From Chlorobiota bacterium (lineage in GTDB: Bacteria > Bacteroidota > Bacteroidia > Bacteroidales > JAADGE01), in NCBI GenBank assembly GCA_013152535.1, contig JAADGE010000015.1, forward strand, positions 1 through 60,924: a DNA stretch of 60,924 nucleotides. The letters run 5' to 3'. How positions within the stretch are numbered: position 1 is the stretch's first letter; every line of letters begins with the position of its first letter. Positions 18,483-27,647 of this stretch are shown here, one piece after another. Made by a program: the position numbers and the translations under genes. A model generated the notes under the pieces. That model saw nothing but the letters and a program-made list of their open reading frames with translations. It ran no database searches and had not been told where the DNA came from.

Positions 18483-18512
18483 AAAGCCCCGTTTGTATAA
18501 CGAGGCATTTTG
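18483..18512 (-). terminator. Terminator after glmS
   Basis: On the minus strand GCCTCGTT pairs with AACGGGGC (one G-U pair) around a short loop and is followed by a T run. It separates glmS from the mcmBA operon. Confidence 0.7.
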
Positions 18513-18529
18513 TTGAAAAATATCGTAAA

Positions 18530-20371
18530 TTATTCTACAGTTACGGATTTAGCCAAATTTCTGGGTTGATCAACATTACAACCTCTCATTACGGCAATAT
18601 GGTATGAAAGCAGTTGCAACGGAATTACGGTTAAAAGCGGTGCTAATGCTTCATTAACTTCCGGAACTTCCAAAACATGATCTGCCATATTCTTAATAAT
18701 GTTATCTCCTTTAGTAACAACAGCTATTACAATACCGTTTCGGGCTTTTACTTCTTGTATGTTACTGACAATTTTATCGTATGATTTATCTTTTGTAGCA
18801 ACAATAACAACAGGCATATTTTTGTCAATCAATGCAATAGGTCCGTGTTTCATTTCTGCAGCAGGATACCCTTCGGCATGAATGTAGGAAATTTCTTTTA
18901 ATTTTAAAGCACCTTCTAATGCAACGGGAAAAAGATAGCCTCTGCCGAGATATAAAAAGTTTGTTGCATCTTTGTACAAAGCAGCTATTTTTTTTATTTG
19001 ATTATCAAGGTCTAATATTTCTTTAATTTTATCAGGAACATCAACAAGGTTTTGTATTAATTTTTTGTACTCTTTATCTTTAATATATCCTTTATTCTTT
19101 CCGAGAATAAAAGCAATCATAGATAAAACTGTTACTTGTGCTGTGAATGCCTTTGTAGAGGCAACACCAATTTCGGGCCCGGCATGAGTATAAACACCGG
19201 CATGTGTCTCACGAGGAATGCTGGATCCTACCACATTGCATATTCCGAGAACAGTTGCCCCGGCTTTTTCTGCAATATTTATAGCTGCTAAAGTATCTGC
19301 AGTTTCACCGCTTTGGCTTATTGCGATTACTACATCATCTTTATAGATAATCGGGTTTCTGTATCTGAATTCAGAGCCGTATTCAACTTCTACGGGAATA
19401 CGGGCAAATGTTTCAATTAAATATTCACCTACCAAACCGGCATGCCAAGAAGTTCCGCAGGCAACAATAAGAATACGTTTTGCATTTTCTAATTGTGGCA
19501 TAGTGTTATGAAGTCCGCCCAACCTGATTTCTGATAAATCAGCAGCAACTCTGCCTCTGAATGTATCTAATATTGAACGCGGTTGCTCAAATATTTCTTT
19601 AAGCATAAAATGATCATACCCGTTTTTTTCTATCGAACCGATATCCATTGTTAACTTCTGTATGCTCGGCTCTAATTTATCATTATCTATTGTTTTTAAG
19701 GTAAGCTCATCTTTTTTAATAACGGCAACATTATCATTATTCAAATAAATTACACTGTCAGTGTATTCTATAATCGGTGTGGCATCAGAAGCAATAAAAT
19801 ATTCACCTTCGCCAATTCCTATTACAAGCGGACTGCCTTTTCGTGCTGCAATTAGTTTGTCGGGTTCATCCTGTGCAATAACAACAATTCCGTAAGCTCC
19901 GATTACTTTTGAAAGAGCTAATCTGACAGCTTGCTCAGCATCAATTTGACCTTTGCCTTTGAGATAAATGTATTCTATCAAGTTGGCTAAAACTTCAGTA
20001 TCTGTCTTACTTTTGAATTTGTAGTTTCTGTCTTCTAAGCGATATTTTAAACGTGTATAATTTTCTATTATCCCGTTATGAATTACAGTAAATTTCCCAT
20101 GCTGAGAAGTGTGCGGATGAGCATTAGCATCGTTTGGTTCACCGTGAGTTGCCCAGCGTGTATGCCCTATTCCTATATGTCCTGATACATCATTGTTTTT
20201 AACAAGCATATCAAGGTCTTTTACTTTTCCTTTTTTCTTGAAGATTTTAGTTGTCTTTCCTATAATTGCAATTCCGGCAGAATCATAACCGCGGTATTCC
20301 AATCTTTTTAATCCGTTTATTAAAATAGGGTAAGCATCTCTATTTCCTATATATCCGACAATTCCGCACAT
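18530..20371 (-). CDS. glmS: Glutamine--fructose-6-phosphate aminotransferase
   Basis: 613 residues. Makes glucosamine 6-phosphate from fructose 6-phosphate and glutamine, the entry to peptidoglycan and lipid A sugars. The protein starts MCGIVGYIG, with Cys2 as the glutaminase nucleophile after Met removal. RLEYRGYDSAG and HTRWATHGEPND complete the glutaminase domain. Two SIS sugar-isomerase domains follow (CGTSWHAG near 305; the second near 475), and the end LAKSVTVE is the conserved tail. The DUF4270 gene lies 24 bases upstream on the same strand. No glmS ribozyme is visible. Confidence 0.97.
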   Translation of the reverse strand: MCGIVGYIGNRDAYPILINGLKRLEYRGYDSAGIAIIGKTTKIFKKKGKVKDLDMLVKNNDVSGHIGIGHTRWATHGEPNDANAHPHTSQHGKFTVIHNGIIENYTRLKYRLEDRNYKFKSKTDTEVLANLIEYIYLKGKGQIDAEQAVRLALSKVIGAYGIVVIAQDEPDKLIAARKGSPLVIGIGEGEYFIASDATPIIEYTDSVIYLNNDNVAVIKKDELTLKTIDNDKLEPSIQKLTMDIGSIEKNGYDHFMLKEIFEQPRSILDTFRGRVAADLSEIRLGGLHNTMPQLENAKRILIVACGTSWHAGLVGEYLIETFARIPVEVEYGSEFRYRNPIIYKDDVVIAISQSGETADTLAAINIAEKAGATVLGICNVVGSSIPRETHAGVYTHAGPEIGVASTKAFTAQVTVLSMIAFILGKNKGYIKDKEYKKLIQNLVDVPDKIKEILDLDNQIKKIAALYKDATNFLYLGRGYLFPVALEGALKLKEISYIHAEGYPAAEMKHGPIALIDKNMPVVIVATKDKSYDKIVSNIQEVKARNGIVIAVVTKGDNIIKNMADHVLEVPEVNEALAPLLTVIPLQLLSYHIAVMRGCNVDQPRNLAKSVTVE

Positions 20372-20395
20372 TTTTATTTAATGTTATTTTAGTAT

Positions 20396-21655
20396 TTAAA
20401 TTTTAGTATAAGTTATTACAAGTTTCATAGGTTTAGAATTTTTTCCGGTTGTAATAATAGAACGTGCTACATCTGAATTGTCAAATGCAGGAAATAATTT
20501 TATTCCTTTATTTTCAGTTGTTCCGTTCAATATATTTTGAACATAAGCGGTTATATCAAATTTATATGTTCCGTCTTCATACAATTCTCCGGAATAAGAT
20601 GTTTGAGTTATATAATCAGGAATTAGAATTGAAGATGTATCAGAAACAAAACCTGTTATAAAAGCTTTATTTATTGCAGGGTAAGTTGTTTCAGATGAAA
20701 TATTCTCCGGAACTGTGTTAATAATCAGTTCTGCTCTGTTGATTACAATATTACCCAAATTATTTAAATTCTTTAAAAACGGGACTTGTATTTTTGTATA
20801 AAGTCCGCTTCCTGCCTGTAAATATGCAACAGTATCTTGCGGAAGTGTAATGTCATCAATTGTTCCTGCAAAATCAGCTGATGTATAATCATGTTCAAGA
20901 AGGTTAAATCTTACATTTAAACTGTTATTTGCCGTAATTTTATATTGAAAGTTTGAGTTATCCCTATGAAAATAAATAATCATTATTAATGCGGCATTCA
21001 TATTGAACTTAACAATTGCACCGTCATCATTATTTGATTCAGCTTTAATATACAATCCTTTAAAAAAATTATGAAAACTTTGAATAGAATCAAAATTTGT
21101 TTGATCGGCTGAAATAAAATATTCTCCTAAAGAATTATCTAATTTTATATTAAATACAGTATCTGCAGCTGCGGGATAATAAGTTGTATTTCCTACTAAT
21201 TCTCCGATATATAAATCCGGATTTTCATTGCTGTAATATTTTTGCTGAATATCTAAATCATTTGTTATCTTGTATATTTCCACGGTTTGTTCGGATGAAG
21301 AATTGCCGTAAATGTTATTCATATTTTGATTGTAAGGAAGCGACAGAATGACAGAATCAACAATATCGGTACTGTTAAAATTAACAGCCTGACCCATAGC
21401 AAATTGAAGTGCAAAGCTTGCTTTTGAATATCCGAAAATCGGGTCTGTGTATTCCCCGAGAAGAAGCTCCGAAACACCGCTTGTAATAACAGAATCAGTT
21501 TTAATAGTATGAACTTCAAGAGACAGGGTATCCGTAATATTTAGATTTATCCGGTCATCACCGGGTAATATATTAAAACCGATATTTGTTGAACGTTGAC
21601 AAGAAAAAATCAGCATACTTATGCTGATTAAAGTTATATAAAATAGTTTTTTCAT
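20396..21655 (-). CDS. DUF4270 family lipoprotein
   Basis: 419 residues with a lipobox (LIFSC, Cys19), so probably in the outer membrane or on the surface. The N-terminal region FNILPGDDRINLNITDTLSL and LLGEYTDPIFGYSKASFALQ is the signature of DUF4270, a Bacteroidota-specific family with no established activity. The gene lies directly between the glycogen synthase gene and glmS on the same strand, an order I recall from other Bacteroidota. This suggests co-transcription (66-base and 24-base gaps), but the sequence shows no functional link. Confidence 0.85.
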   Translation of the reverse strand: MKKLFYITLISISMLIFSCQRSTNIGFNILPGDDRINLNITDTLSLEVHTIKTDSVITSGVSELLLGEYTDPIFGYSKASFALQFAMGQAVNFNSTDIVDSVILSLPYNQNMNNIYGNSSSEQTVEIYKITNDLDIQQKYYSNENPDLYIGELVGNTTYYPAAADTVFNIKLDNSLGEYFISADQTNFDSIQSFHNFFKGLYIKAESNNDDGAIVKFNMNAALIMIIYFHRDNSNFQYKITANNSLNVRFNLLEHDYTSADFAGTIDDITLPQDTVAYLQAGSGLYTKIQVPFLKNLNNLGNIVINRAELIINTVPENISSETTYPAINKAFITGFVSDTSSILIPDYITQTSYSGELYEDGTYKFDITAYVQNILNGTTENKGIKLFPAFDNSDVARSIITTGKNSKPMKLVITYTKI

Positions 21656-21721
21656 TCTTAATTTTTGTTTATTTAAGATTTAAACGTTTATCCTTGAAAA
21701 AAGTTATGAATATTTTAACAA

Positions 21722-22531
21722 TTATTTTTTTAATAAGGTATTATAAAAAGAATTATATTCTTTAATATACTCATCTTCATTTTTATAAGGAAGGATTTTT
21801 TTTCCGGATTTTTCGGCATATTCCATAATTTCAGGGCTTATATTTTCATTTCCCATTATTAATGCATCCGAATAATCAATGGCAGTTTTTTGCAGATTAA
21901 TATAATTTGCAGGTTTTAAAAGTTTTAAATCTGTTGCTTTAATGTCGTAATAATCCAATTTCTTTTTAAATCCCGGATTTAATTCACCGGTAAATTTATC
22001 ATCATAAATTGAATAAACTATTTTAGCATTTTTGAATAAAGGATCATTTTTATAAGATCGTTTAATAAAAACAGGACTTAAAGCTGAAAACCAGCCGTGA
22101 CAATGAATGATGTCGGGGGTCCATCGTAATTTTTTTGTCGTTTCGATTGCACCGCGATTAAAAAATATCATACGTTCGTCATTGTCTTCAAAAAACTTAC
22201 CGTTTTCATCTTCAAAAATAAACTTCCGTTTGAAATATTCTTCATTGTCAATAAAATAAACCTGCATTCTTGCTTGCTGAATGGAGGTTACTTTTATTAT
22301 TAACGAATGATCGGTATCATCAATAATTAAATTCATACCTGAAAGTCGAATTACTTCGTGAAGTTGATTTCTTCTTTCGTTAATTGTACCGAAACGCGGC
22401 ATAAAAACTCTTACTTCTTTTCCGCTTTCCTGAATTCCCTGCGGCAGATGTCTGCCGATTAAAGACATTTCTGTTTCAGGCAAAAAAGGAGTTATTTCTT
22501 GAGATATATATAGGATTTTTTTATTTTCCAT
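21722..22531 (-). CDS. Glycogen/starch synthase, single-domain form
   Basis: About 269 residues matching only the N-terminal (GT5) half of glycogen synthase: KILYISQEITPFLPETEMSL, MPRFGTINERRNQLHEVIRL and DIIHCHGWFSALSP. The C-terminal glucosyltransferase half that binds ADP-glucose is absent. Short forms like this are common in Bacteroidota, so this is probably not a truncation. The frame extends to 22561, but the ATG at 22531 fits the family start and avoids overlap with the promoter. With glgP nearby it suggests glycogen turnover; activity alone is uncertain. Confidence 0.82.
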   Translation of the reverse strand: MENKKILYISQEITPFLPETEMSLIGRHLPQGIQESGKEVRVFMPRFGTINERRNQLHEVIRLSGMNLIIDDTDHSLIIKVTSIQQARMQVYFIDNEEYFKRKFIFEDENGKFFEDNDERMIFFNRGAIETTKKLRWTPDIIHCHGWFSALSPVFIKRSYKNDPLFKNAKIVYSIYDDKFTGELNPGFKKKLDYYDIKATDLKLLKPANYINLQKTAIDYSDALIMGNENISPEIMEYAEKSGKKILPYKNEDEYIKEYNSFYNTLLKK

Positions 22532-22532
22532 A

Positions 22533-22562
22533 CAAAAATAAAATTTAGAACAATTTTGCAAA
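22533..22562 (-). promoter_or_regulatory. Promoter-like pair before the glycogen synthase gene
   Basis: Minus-strand TTTG (plus 22559-22562), 18 bases, then TATTTTTG (plus 22533-22540). It is close to the Bacteroidota consensus but sits almost on the ATG, implying a very short leader. Confidence 0.35.
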
Positions 22563-22650
22563 TATACAACTTTTCCGGCTTTTTTATTAATATTTATCTT
22601 AAAACATTATATTTTTGTATTATAATTGTAGAATATTCTGATTTTTAAAT

Positions 22651-23496
22651 ATGATTATTACAAGAACCAAAAAAGAGTTTGACAGATATTATAAGTTAAT
22701 AAAAGAAAGCAAAAAGACGGTTGGATTTGTTCCCACTATGGGTGCGTTACATGAAGGACATTTATCTTTAATTAAACGTTCTAACAAAGAAAATAATTTT
22801 ACGGTTGTCAGCATTTTTGTAAATCCTGCACAATTTAATAATGCAACTGATTTAATAAATTATCCGCGTAACGAAGAAAAAGATTTTGACCTGTTACTCA
22901 AAGCATTATGCGATATTGTTTTTGTCCCGGATGTAAATGAAATGTATCCCGAAAGGGATAACAGAGTGTTTGAATTTAACGGTCTTGACAGGCTTATGGA
23001 AGGTAAATATCGTGAAGGACACTTTAACGGTGTAGCTCAAATAGTTTCTAAATTATTTAAAATAATTAAACCGAATAGAGCATATTTCGGAAGAAAAGAT
23101 TTCCAACAGGCAGCAATAATTAAATCAATGAATAATAATTATTTAAAAGATTTACATATTGAAATTGTTACTTGCGATATTATAAGAGAAAAGGACGGTT
23201 TAGCGATGAGTTCAAGGAATCAATTATTGAATGAATCGGAACGAAAATCTGCCGTACGAATTTCTCAAACCTTAAATAAATATGTTAAACAATATTCGAA
23301 ATATTCAGTTCAGGAATTGATTAAGAAAATAACTGACGAGATTAATCAAGATTACAATTTAAAAGTTGAATATATCGACATTGTAGATGATGAAGATTTA
23401 CAAAACGTAAATAAAATTGTGCCGGGTAAAACAACTTTTTGTGTTGCTGTTTATGACGGAGAAATAAGACTGATTGATAATTTAGCTGTTAAATGA
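22651..23496 (+). CDS. panC: Pantothenate synthetase
   Basis: 281 residues. Joins pantoate and beta-alanine using ATP in the cytoplasm. Contains VPTMGALHEGHLSLI with the HIGH-like HEGH at 34-37, VVSIFVNPAQFN, YFGRKDFQQ (pantoate and ATP contacts) and GLAMSSRN, the KMSKS-like loop. Length is normal. Its stop overlaps the start of the HD-domain gene by four bases (ATGA), so translation is likely coupled. PanD, which makes its beta-alanine, is at 13395. Confidence 0.96.
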   Translation: MIITRTKKEFDRYYKLIKESKKTVGFVPTMGALHEGHLSLIKRSNKENNFTVVSIFVNPAQFNNATDLINYPRNEEKDFDLLLKALCDIVFVPDVNEMYPERDNRVFEFNGLDRLMEGKYREGHFNGVAQIVSKLFKIIKPNRAYFGRKDFQQAAIIKSMNNNYLKDLHIEIVTCDIIREKDGLAMSSRNQLLNESERKSAVRISQTLNKYVKQYSKYSVQELIKKITDEINQDYNLKVEYIDIVDDEDLQNVNKIVPGKTTFCVAVYDGEIRLIDNLAVK

Positions 23497-24746
23497 AAAC
23501 CAATTCCTACAATAAATTAAAGATTATTAATGACCCGGTTTACGGATTTATTAATATTCCTTCCGAATTGCACTTTGATATTATTCAACATCCTTATTTT
23601 CAAAGATTACGAAGAATAAAACAATTAGGATTGTCGAATTACGTCTATCCCGGAGCAACTCATACACGTTTTGATCATGTATTGGGAGCAATGCATTTGA
23701 TGAATTCGGCTGTTTTTGAACTGAGAAAAAAAGGACATAAAATTACGGATGAAGAACGAATGGCATCTTTAACTGCAATTTTATTACATGATATCGGACA
23801 CGGACCCTATTCTCATACACTTGAAGGCACATTAATGAAAAATGTTACTCATGAAGAGATGTCTCTGTTATTTATGGAAAAATTGAATGAGGAATTTAAC
23901 GGAAAAATAAGTATGGGCATTGAAATTTTTAATAATACTTATTCTAAAAAATTTTTGCATAAATTAGTCTCCAGTCAATTAGATACCGACAGACTTGATT
24001 ATTTAAAACGTGACAGTTTTTTTACCGGTGTTACCGAAGGCGGCATAGGAACAGACAGAATAATTAAAATGCTTAATGTGGTTGATGATGAACTTGTTAT
24101 AGAAGAAAAAGGCATTTACTCAGCCGAACAATTTTTAGTTGCCAGACGCATTATGTATTGGCAGGTTTATTTGCATAAAACAGTAATTGCTGCCGAAGAA
24201 ATGCTCAGAAGAGTTATTAAAAGAGCCAAGAAAGAGTTTCATAAAAACGGAGTTTTTGCCTCCCCGGCTTTGAGCTATTTTTTTGACCGTGATTTTAACG
24301 GAATTAATGAAATTAAAGATAAATCTTTAATGCCATATACCATTGAAGCATATACAAAATTAGATGATTCTGATATTATTGTATCGTTAAAAGAATGGAT
24401 GAATCATTCAGATAAAATTTTATCGGAACTAAGTAAACGATTAATAAATCGTAATTTATTTCATGTTGATTTCAGCAACAAACCGTTTGATGAAAATACA
24501 ATTATAAAGTTAAAAGAAAAAGCTTCCGTTAAATATAAAATACCTATTAACGATGCCGACTATTTTGTTTTTTCCGACCGAATTAAAAATAAAGCCTATA
24601 ATATCGGAAAAGATAATCAAATTACGGTATTAATGAAAAACGGTAAAACAGCTGATATTGCTGAGGCTTCAGACTTATCAAACATAATTGCATTATCACA
24701 AACGGTTGAAAAATACTATTTATGTTATCCTAAAAATATTGTCTGA
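23493..24746 (+). CDS. HD-domain phosphohydrolase (dGTPase-like)
   Basis: 417 residues of the YdhJ/SAMHD1-like HD superfamily. Metal ligands are visible as His62 in THTRFDHVLGAMHL, His99-Asp100 in LLHDIGHGPYSH and Asp164 in SSQLDTDRLDYLKRDS. Such enzymes hydrolyse deoxynucleoside triphosphates or related nucleotides; the substrate here is not known. It is translationally coupled to panC, and this pairing followed by lpxD recurs in Bacteroidota as far as I recall. No membrane segment. Confidence 0.88.
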   Translation: MKTNSYNKLKIINDPVYGFINIPSELHFDIIQHPYFQRLRRIKQLGLSNYVYPGATHTRFDHVLGAMHLMNSAVFELRKKGHKITDEERMASLTAILLHDIGHGPYSHTLEGTLMKNVTHEEMSLLFMEKLNEEFNGKISMGIEIFNNTYSKKFLHKLVSSQLDTDRLDYLKRDSFFTGVTEGGIGTDRIIKMLNVVDDELVIEEKGIYSAEQFLVARRIMYWQVYLHKTVIAAEEMLRRVIKRAKKEFHKNGVFASPALSYFFDRDFNGINEIKDKSLMPYTIEAYTKLDDSDIIVSLKEWMNHSDKILSELSKRLINRNLFHVDFSNKPFDENTIIKLKEKASVKYKIPINDADYFVFSDRIKNKAYNIGKDNQITVLMKNGKTADIAEASDLSNIIALSQTVEKYYLCYPKNIV

Positions 24747-24823
24747 AAATAATTTGCTTGATAATAATTTGTTTTTAAATCTTAAAATTTGTTAAAAAGT
24801 ATTAAATTTGCAAAAAAAGTAAG

Positions 24824-25828
24824 ATGGAGTTTACTGCACAACAAATAGCTGAACTTTTAAACGGTACAATTACCGGAAATGCTGATGATAAGGTAAATAC
24901 AATAAGTAAAATTGAAGAAGGGAAACCGGGTTCTTTATCTTTTCTTGCAAATCCTAAATATACAAAATATATTTATGACACTAATGCTTCAATAGTTTTA
25001 GTTAATAAAAGTTTTGTTCCCGAAAAGAAAATTACTGCAACCATAATAGCAGTTGATGATGCATATCAAGCATTTGCCTCATTACTTGAGATTTATCAAC
25101 AATATAAAAATAACAAAACAGGAAAAGCCAAATCTGCCGTTATTGAAGAAACAGCAAAATTAGGTAAAGATTTATATATCGGTGCAAATGTTTATATCGG
25201 AAACCATTCCGAAATCAGTGATGAATGCAAAATTTATCCTAATGTATATATCGGTGATAATGTAAAAATCGGCAGAGGGACAACAATTTTTTCGGGAGTC
25301 AATATTTATTCCGATTGTTTTGTAGGTCAAAATTGTACATTTCATGCAGGAGTTGTTATCGGAAGCGACGGTTTTGGTTTTGCACCGCAGGATTCTGCAG
25401 AGTTTAAAAAAGTTCCGCAGATTGGGAATGTAGTTATTGAAGACCATGTTGAAATTGGTGCAAACACTGCTGTTGACAGAGCTACCATTGGTTCTACGAT
25501 TATTCGAAAAGGTGTAAAATTAGATAATTTAGTACAAATTGCACACAATGTTGAAATAGGTGAGAATACTGTAATAGCAGCTTTAACCGGAGTTTCGGGG
25601 TCAACAAAAATAGGAAAGAATTGTATGGTCGGCGGGCAAGTCGGCTTTGCCGGTCATTTAACGATTTCCGATAATGTGAAAATCGGTGCAAAATCCGGCG
25701 TTCATAAAAATTTGCCGGAAGGTTCCGTTGTGCAAGGGTCACCGGTTGTAAAATATCGTGAATGGTACAGAATTGCATCTGTATTGCAAAAATTACCGGA
25801 TATTTACCGTAAAGTTGAAAAATTATAA
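24824..25828 (+). CDS. lpxD: UDP-3-O-acylglucosamine N-acyltransferase
   Basis: 334 residues. Third step of lipid A synthesis. The N-terminal uridine-binding domain (FTAQQIAELLNGTITGNADD) precedes a left-handed beta-helix of hexapeptide repeats (IGANVYIGNHSEI onward). The catalytic His is His241 in DNLVQIAHNVEIGEN, matching E. coli His239. The C-terminal helix (SVLQKLPDIYRKVEKL) helps form the trimer. First of the lpxD-lpxC-lpxA group, 32 bases before lpxC. A TAAATTTG box at 24803-24810 is a possible -7 element. Confidence 0.95.
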   Translation: MEFTAQQIAELLNGTITGNADDKVNTISKIEEGKPGSLSFLANPKYTKYIYDTNASIVLVNKSFVPEKKITATIIAVDDAYQAFASLLEIYQQYKNNKTGKAKSAVIEETAKLGKDLYIGANVYIGNHSEISDECKIYPNVYIGDNVKIGRGTTIFSGVNIYSDCFVGQNCTFHAGVVIGSDGFGFAPQDSAEFKKVPQIGNVVIEDHVEIGANTAVDRATIGSTIIRKGVKLDNLVQIAHNVEIGENTVIAALTGVSGSTKIGKNCMVGGQVGFAGHLTISDNVKIGAKSGVHKNLPEGSVVQGSPVVKYREWYRIASVLQKLPDIYRKVEKL

Positions 25829-25860
25829 TTAAAAAGAAATAACAATTTAAGAAAATATTA

Positions 25861-26775
25861 ATGTCTGATAAACAAAAAACAATATTAAATGATGTAACAC
25901 TTAAAGGTACCGGATTACATACCGGTAAAAATGTTATTATCACATTTAAACCTGCGAAAGAAAATACAGGTTACATTTTCAGACGTGTAGATTTAGACGG
26001 TCAGCCGGAAATTAAAGCATTAGCTGAAAATGTCGTAGAAACATCAAGAAGTACGGTATTGTTTCAAAATAATGCAGCAGTTGCTACCGTTGAACATGTA
26101 ATGTCGGCAATATACGGTTTAGGAATTGATAATTTAATTATTGAAATTGACGGTGCGGAAACCCCGATTTTAGACGGCAGTTCAAAATATTATACAAATT
26201 CGCTTCTTAAAGCCGGAATTACGGAACAAAAAGCTGAAAGAAAATATTTTTTCATAACAGAAAAAGTTCATTTTGAAAATGACGGAACGTCAATTACCGC
26301 AATTCCTTCTGATGATTTAAGTTTTGAAGTTGAAATTGATTATCATTCGACGGTTTTAGGAAAACAAAAAGCTGTTTTAAACTCTTTAGATGAGTATTTG
26401 ACAGAAATTGCACCCTGTAAAACATTTGTTTTTCTTAAAGAATTAGAAATTTTATTAAAAAATAATCAAATTAAAGGTGGTGATTTATCAAACGCATTAG
26501 TTATTGTCGAAAAAGAATTTTCACAAAAAGAATTTGACAGAATTGCAGATTTATTTAATAAAAAACATCAAAAATATCATGGAAGAGGTGTTTTAAATGA
26601 AGAACATATGACTTTTCCTAACGAGCCGGCTCGGCATAAGTTATTAGATTTAACCGGAGATTTGGCCTTAGCGGGAATGCGGATTAAAGGAAAAATAAAA
26701 GCCGTAAAACCGGGTCATTTTGCAAATACCGAATTTGTAAAATTATTACGAAAACAAATTTTAGATACAAAATAA
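25861..26775 (+). CDS. lpxC: UDP-3-O-acyl-N-acetylglucosamine deacetylase, stand-alone form
   Basis: 304 residues. Zinc enzyme for the committed step of lipid A synthesis. Zinc ligands are His79 (ATVEHVMSA), His259 and Asp263 (ARHKLLDLTGD), with catalytic His286 (KPGHFANTEF). In many Bacteroidota LpxC is fused to FabZ (3-hydroxyacyl-ACP dehydratase) in a protein of about 460 residues. Here the protein stops right after the LpxC domain, and no fabZ lies between lpxC and lpxA. FabZ must be encoded elsewhere. Middle gene of lpxD-lpxC-lpxA. Confidence 0.95.
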   Translation: MSDKQKTILNDVTLKGTGLHTGKNVIITFKPAKENTGYIFRRVDLDGQPEIKALAENVVETSRSTVLFQNNAAVATVEHVMSAIYGLGIDNLIIEIDGAETPILDGSSKYYTNSLLKAGITEQKAERKYFFITEKVHFENDGTSITAIPSDDLSFEVEIDYHSTVLGKQKAVLNSLDEYLTEIAPCKTFVFLKELEILLKNNQIKGGDLSNALVIVEKEFSQKEFDRIADLFNKKHQKYHGRGVLNEEHMTFPNEPARHKLLDLTGDLALAGMRIKGKIKAVKPGHFANTEFVKLLRKQILDTK

Positions 26776-26814
26776 TTAATATATTATTTCGTTAAATATC
26801 AGATATTTAATTTT

Positions 26815-27588
26815 ATGATAAGCTCCTCAGCAAACATTCACCCAAAAGCACAAATAGCCAAAAGTGCAATTATAGACCCTTTTGTATCAATTTCGGAAGA
26901 TGTTGTAATAGGAGAAAATACACATATTTATCCCAATGTGGTTATTTTTGACGGTGCAAGAATAGGCGATAATGTTACGATTTTTCCCGGAGCCGTAATT
27001 TCTGCTGTCCCGCAGGATTTAAAATATCAGGGAGAAAAAACAACAGTTCAAATAGGCAACAGAACAATTATCAGAGAATTTGTTACCGTAAATAAAGGGA
27101 CTGCAGCAAAAATGCAAACAATTGTCGGAAATAATTGTTTGTTAATGGCATATTCGCATGTAGCCCATGATTGTATTCTGGGCAATAACATTATTCTTGC
27201 CAACGGTGTTCAACTTGCCGGAGAAGTTGAAGTTGATGATTTTGCTATTCTCGGAGGCGGAACTTTAGTGCATCAATTTACCAGAATAGGAAAACATGTT
27301 ATGACACAAGGCGGTTTGCTTTTAGGCAAAGATATTCCTCCTTATGTTAAATCTGCCCGAGAACCGGCTTCGTATGTCGGAGTAAATTCTATCGGATTAC
27401 GACGCAATCAGTTTCCAAACGAAAAAATAGCTTATATTCAAAATATTTACAGGATTATCTTTAATTCAGGATTAAACTATAAAGATGCTTTAAAAAATGT
27501 CATAGAAACTATAGAAGATTCTCCCGAAAAAGAAGAAATTGTAAATTTTATAAGAACAACAAAAAGAGGTCTGATAAAAAGTTCCTGA
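26815..27588 (+). CDS. lpxA: UDP-N-acetylglucosamine acyltransferase
   Basis: 257 residues. First step of lipid A synthesis, adding a 3-hydroxyacyl chain to UDP-GlcNAc. Hexapeptide-repeat beta-helix (IHPKAQIAKSAIIDPFVSIS) with the diagnostic AVPQDLKYQGE and IREFVTVNKGT. The catalytic His is His118 in AYSHVAHDCILGN. C-terminal helical domain intact (INSIGLRRNQFPNEKIAYIQ-type region). Lies 39 bases after lpxC, last gene of the plus-strand group, convergent with glgP. Confidence 0.95.
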   Translation: MISSSANIHPKAQIAKSAIIDPFVSISEDVVIGENTHIYPNVVIFDGARIGDNVTIFPGAVISAVPQDLKYQGEKTTVQIGNRTIIREFVTVNKGTAAKMQTIVGNNCLLMAYSHVAHDCILGNNIILANGVQLAGEVEVDDFAILGGGTLVHQFTRIGKHVMTQGGLLLGKDIPPYVKSAREPASYVGVNSIGLRRNQFPNEKIAYIQNIYRIIFNSGLNYKDALKNVIETIEDSPEKEEIVNFIRTTKRGLIKSS

Positions 27589-27647
27589 TTTTTTATACCG
27601 GTAAAGAATTCAAAAAGTGATTTGCGGAGATTCCTTAAATCTGTAAT

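Noticed and set aside
21722-22531. Glycogen synthase as a truncated pseudogene
   Set aside because: Single-domain forms of about this length are common in Bacteroidota, and the frame is intact.
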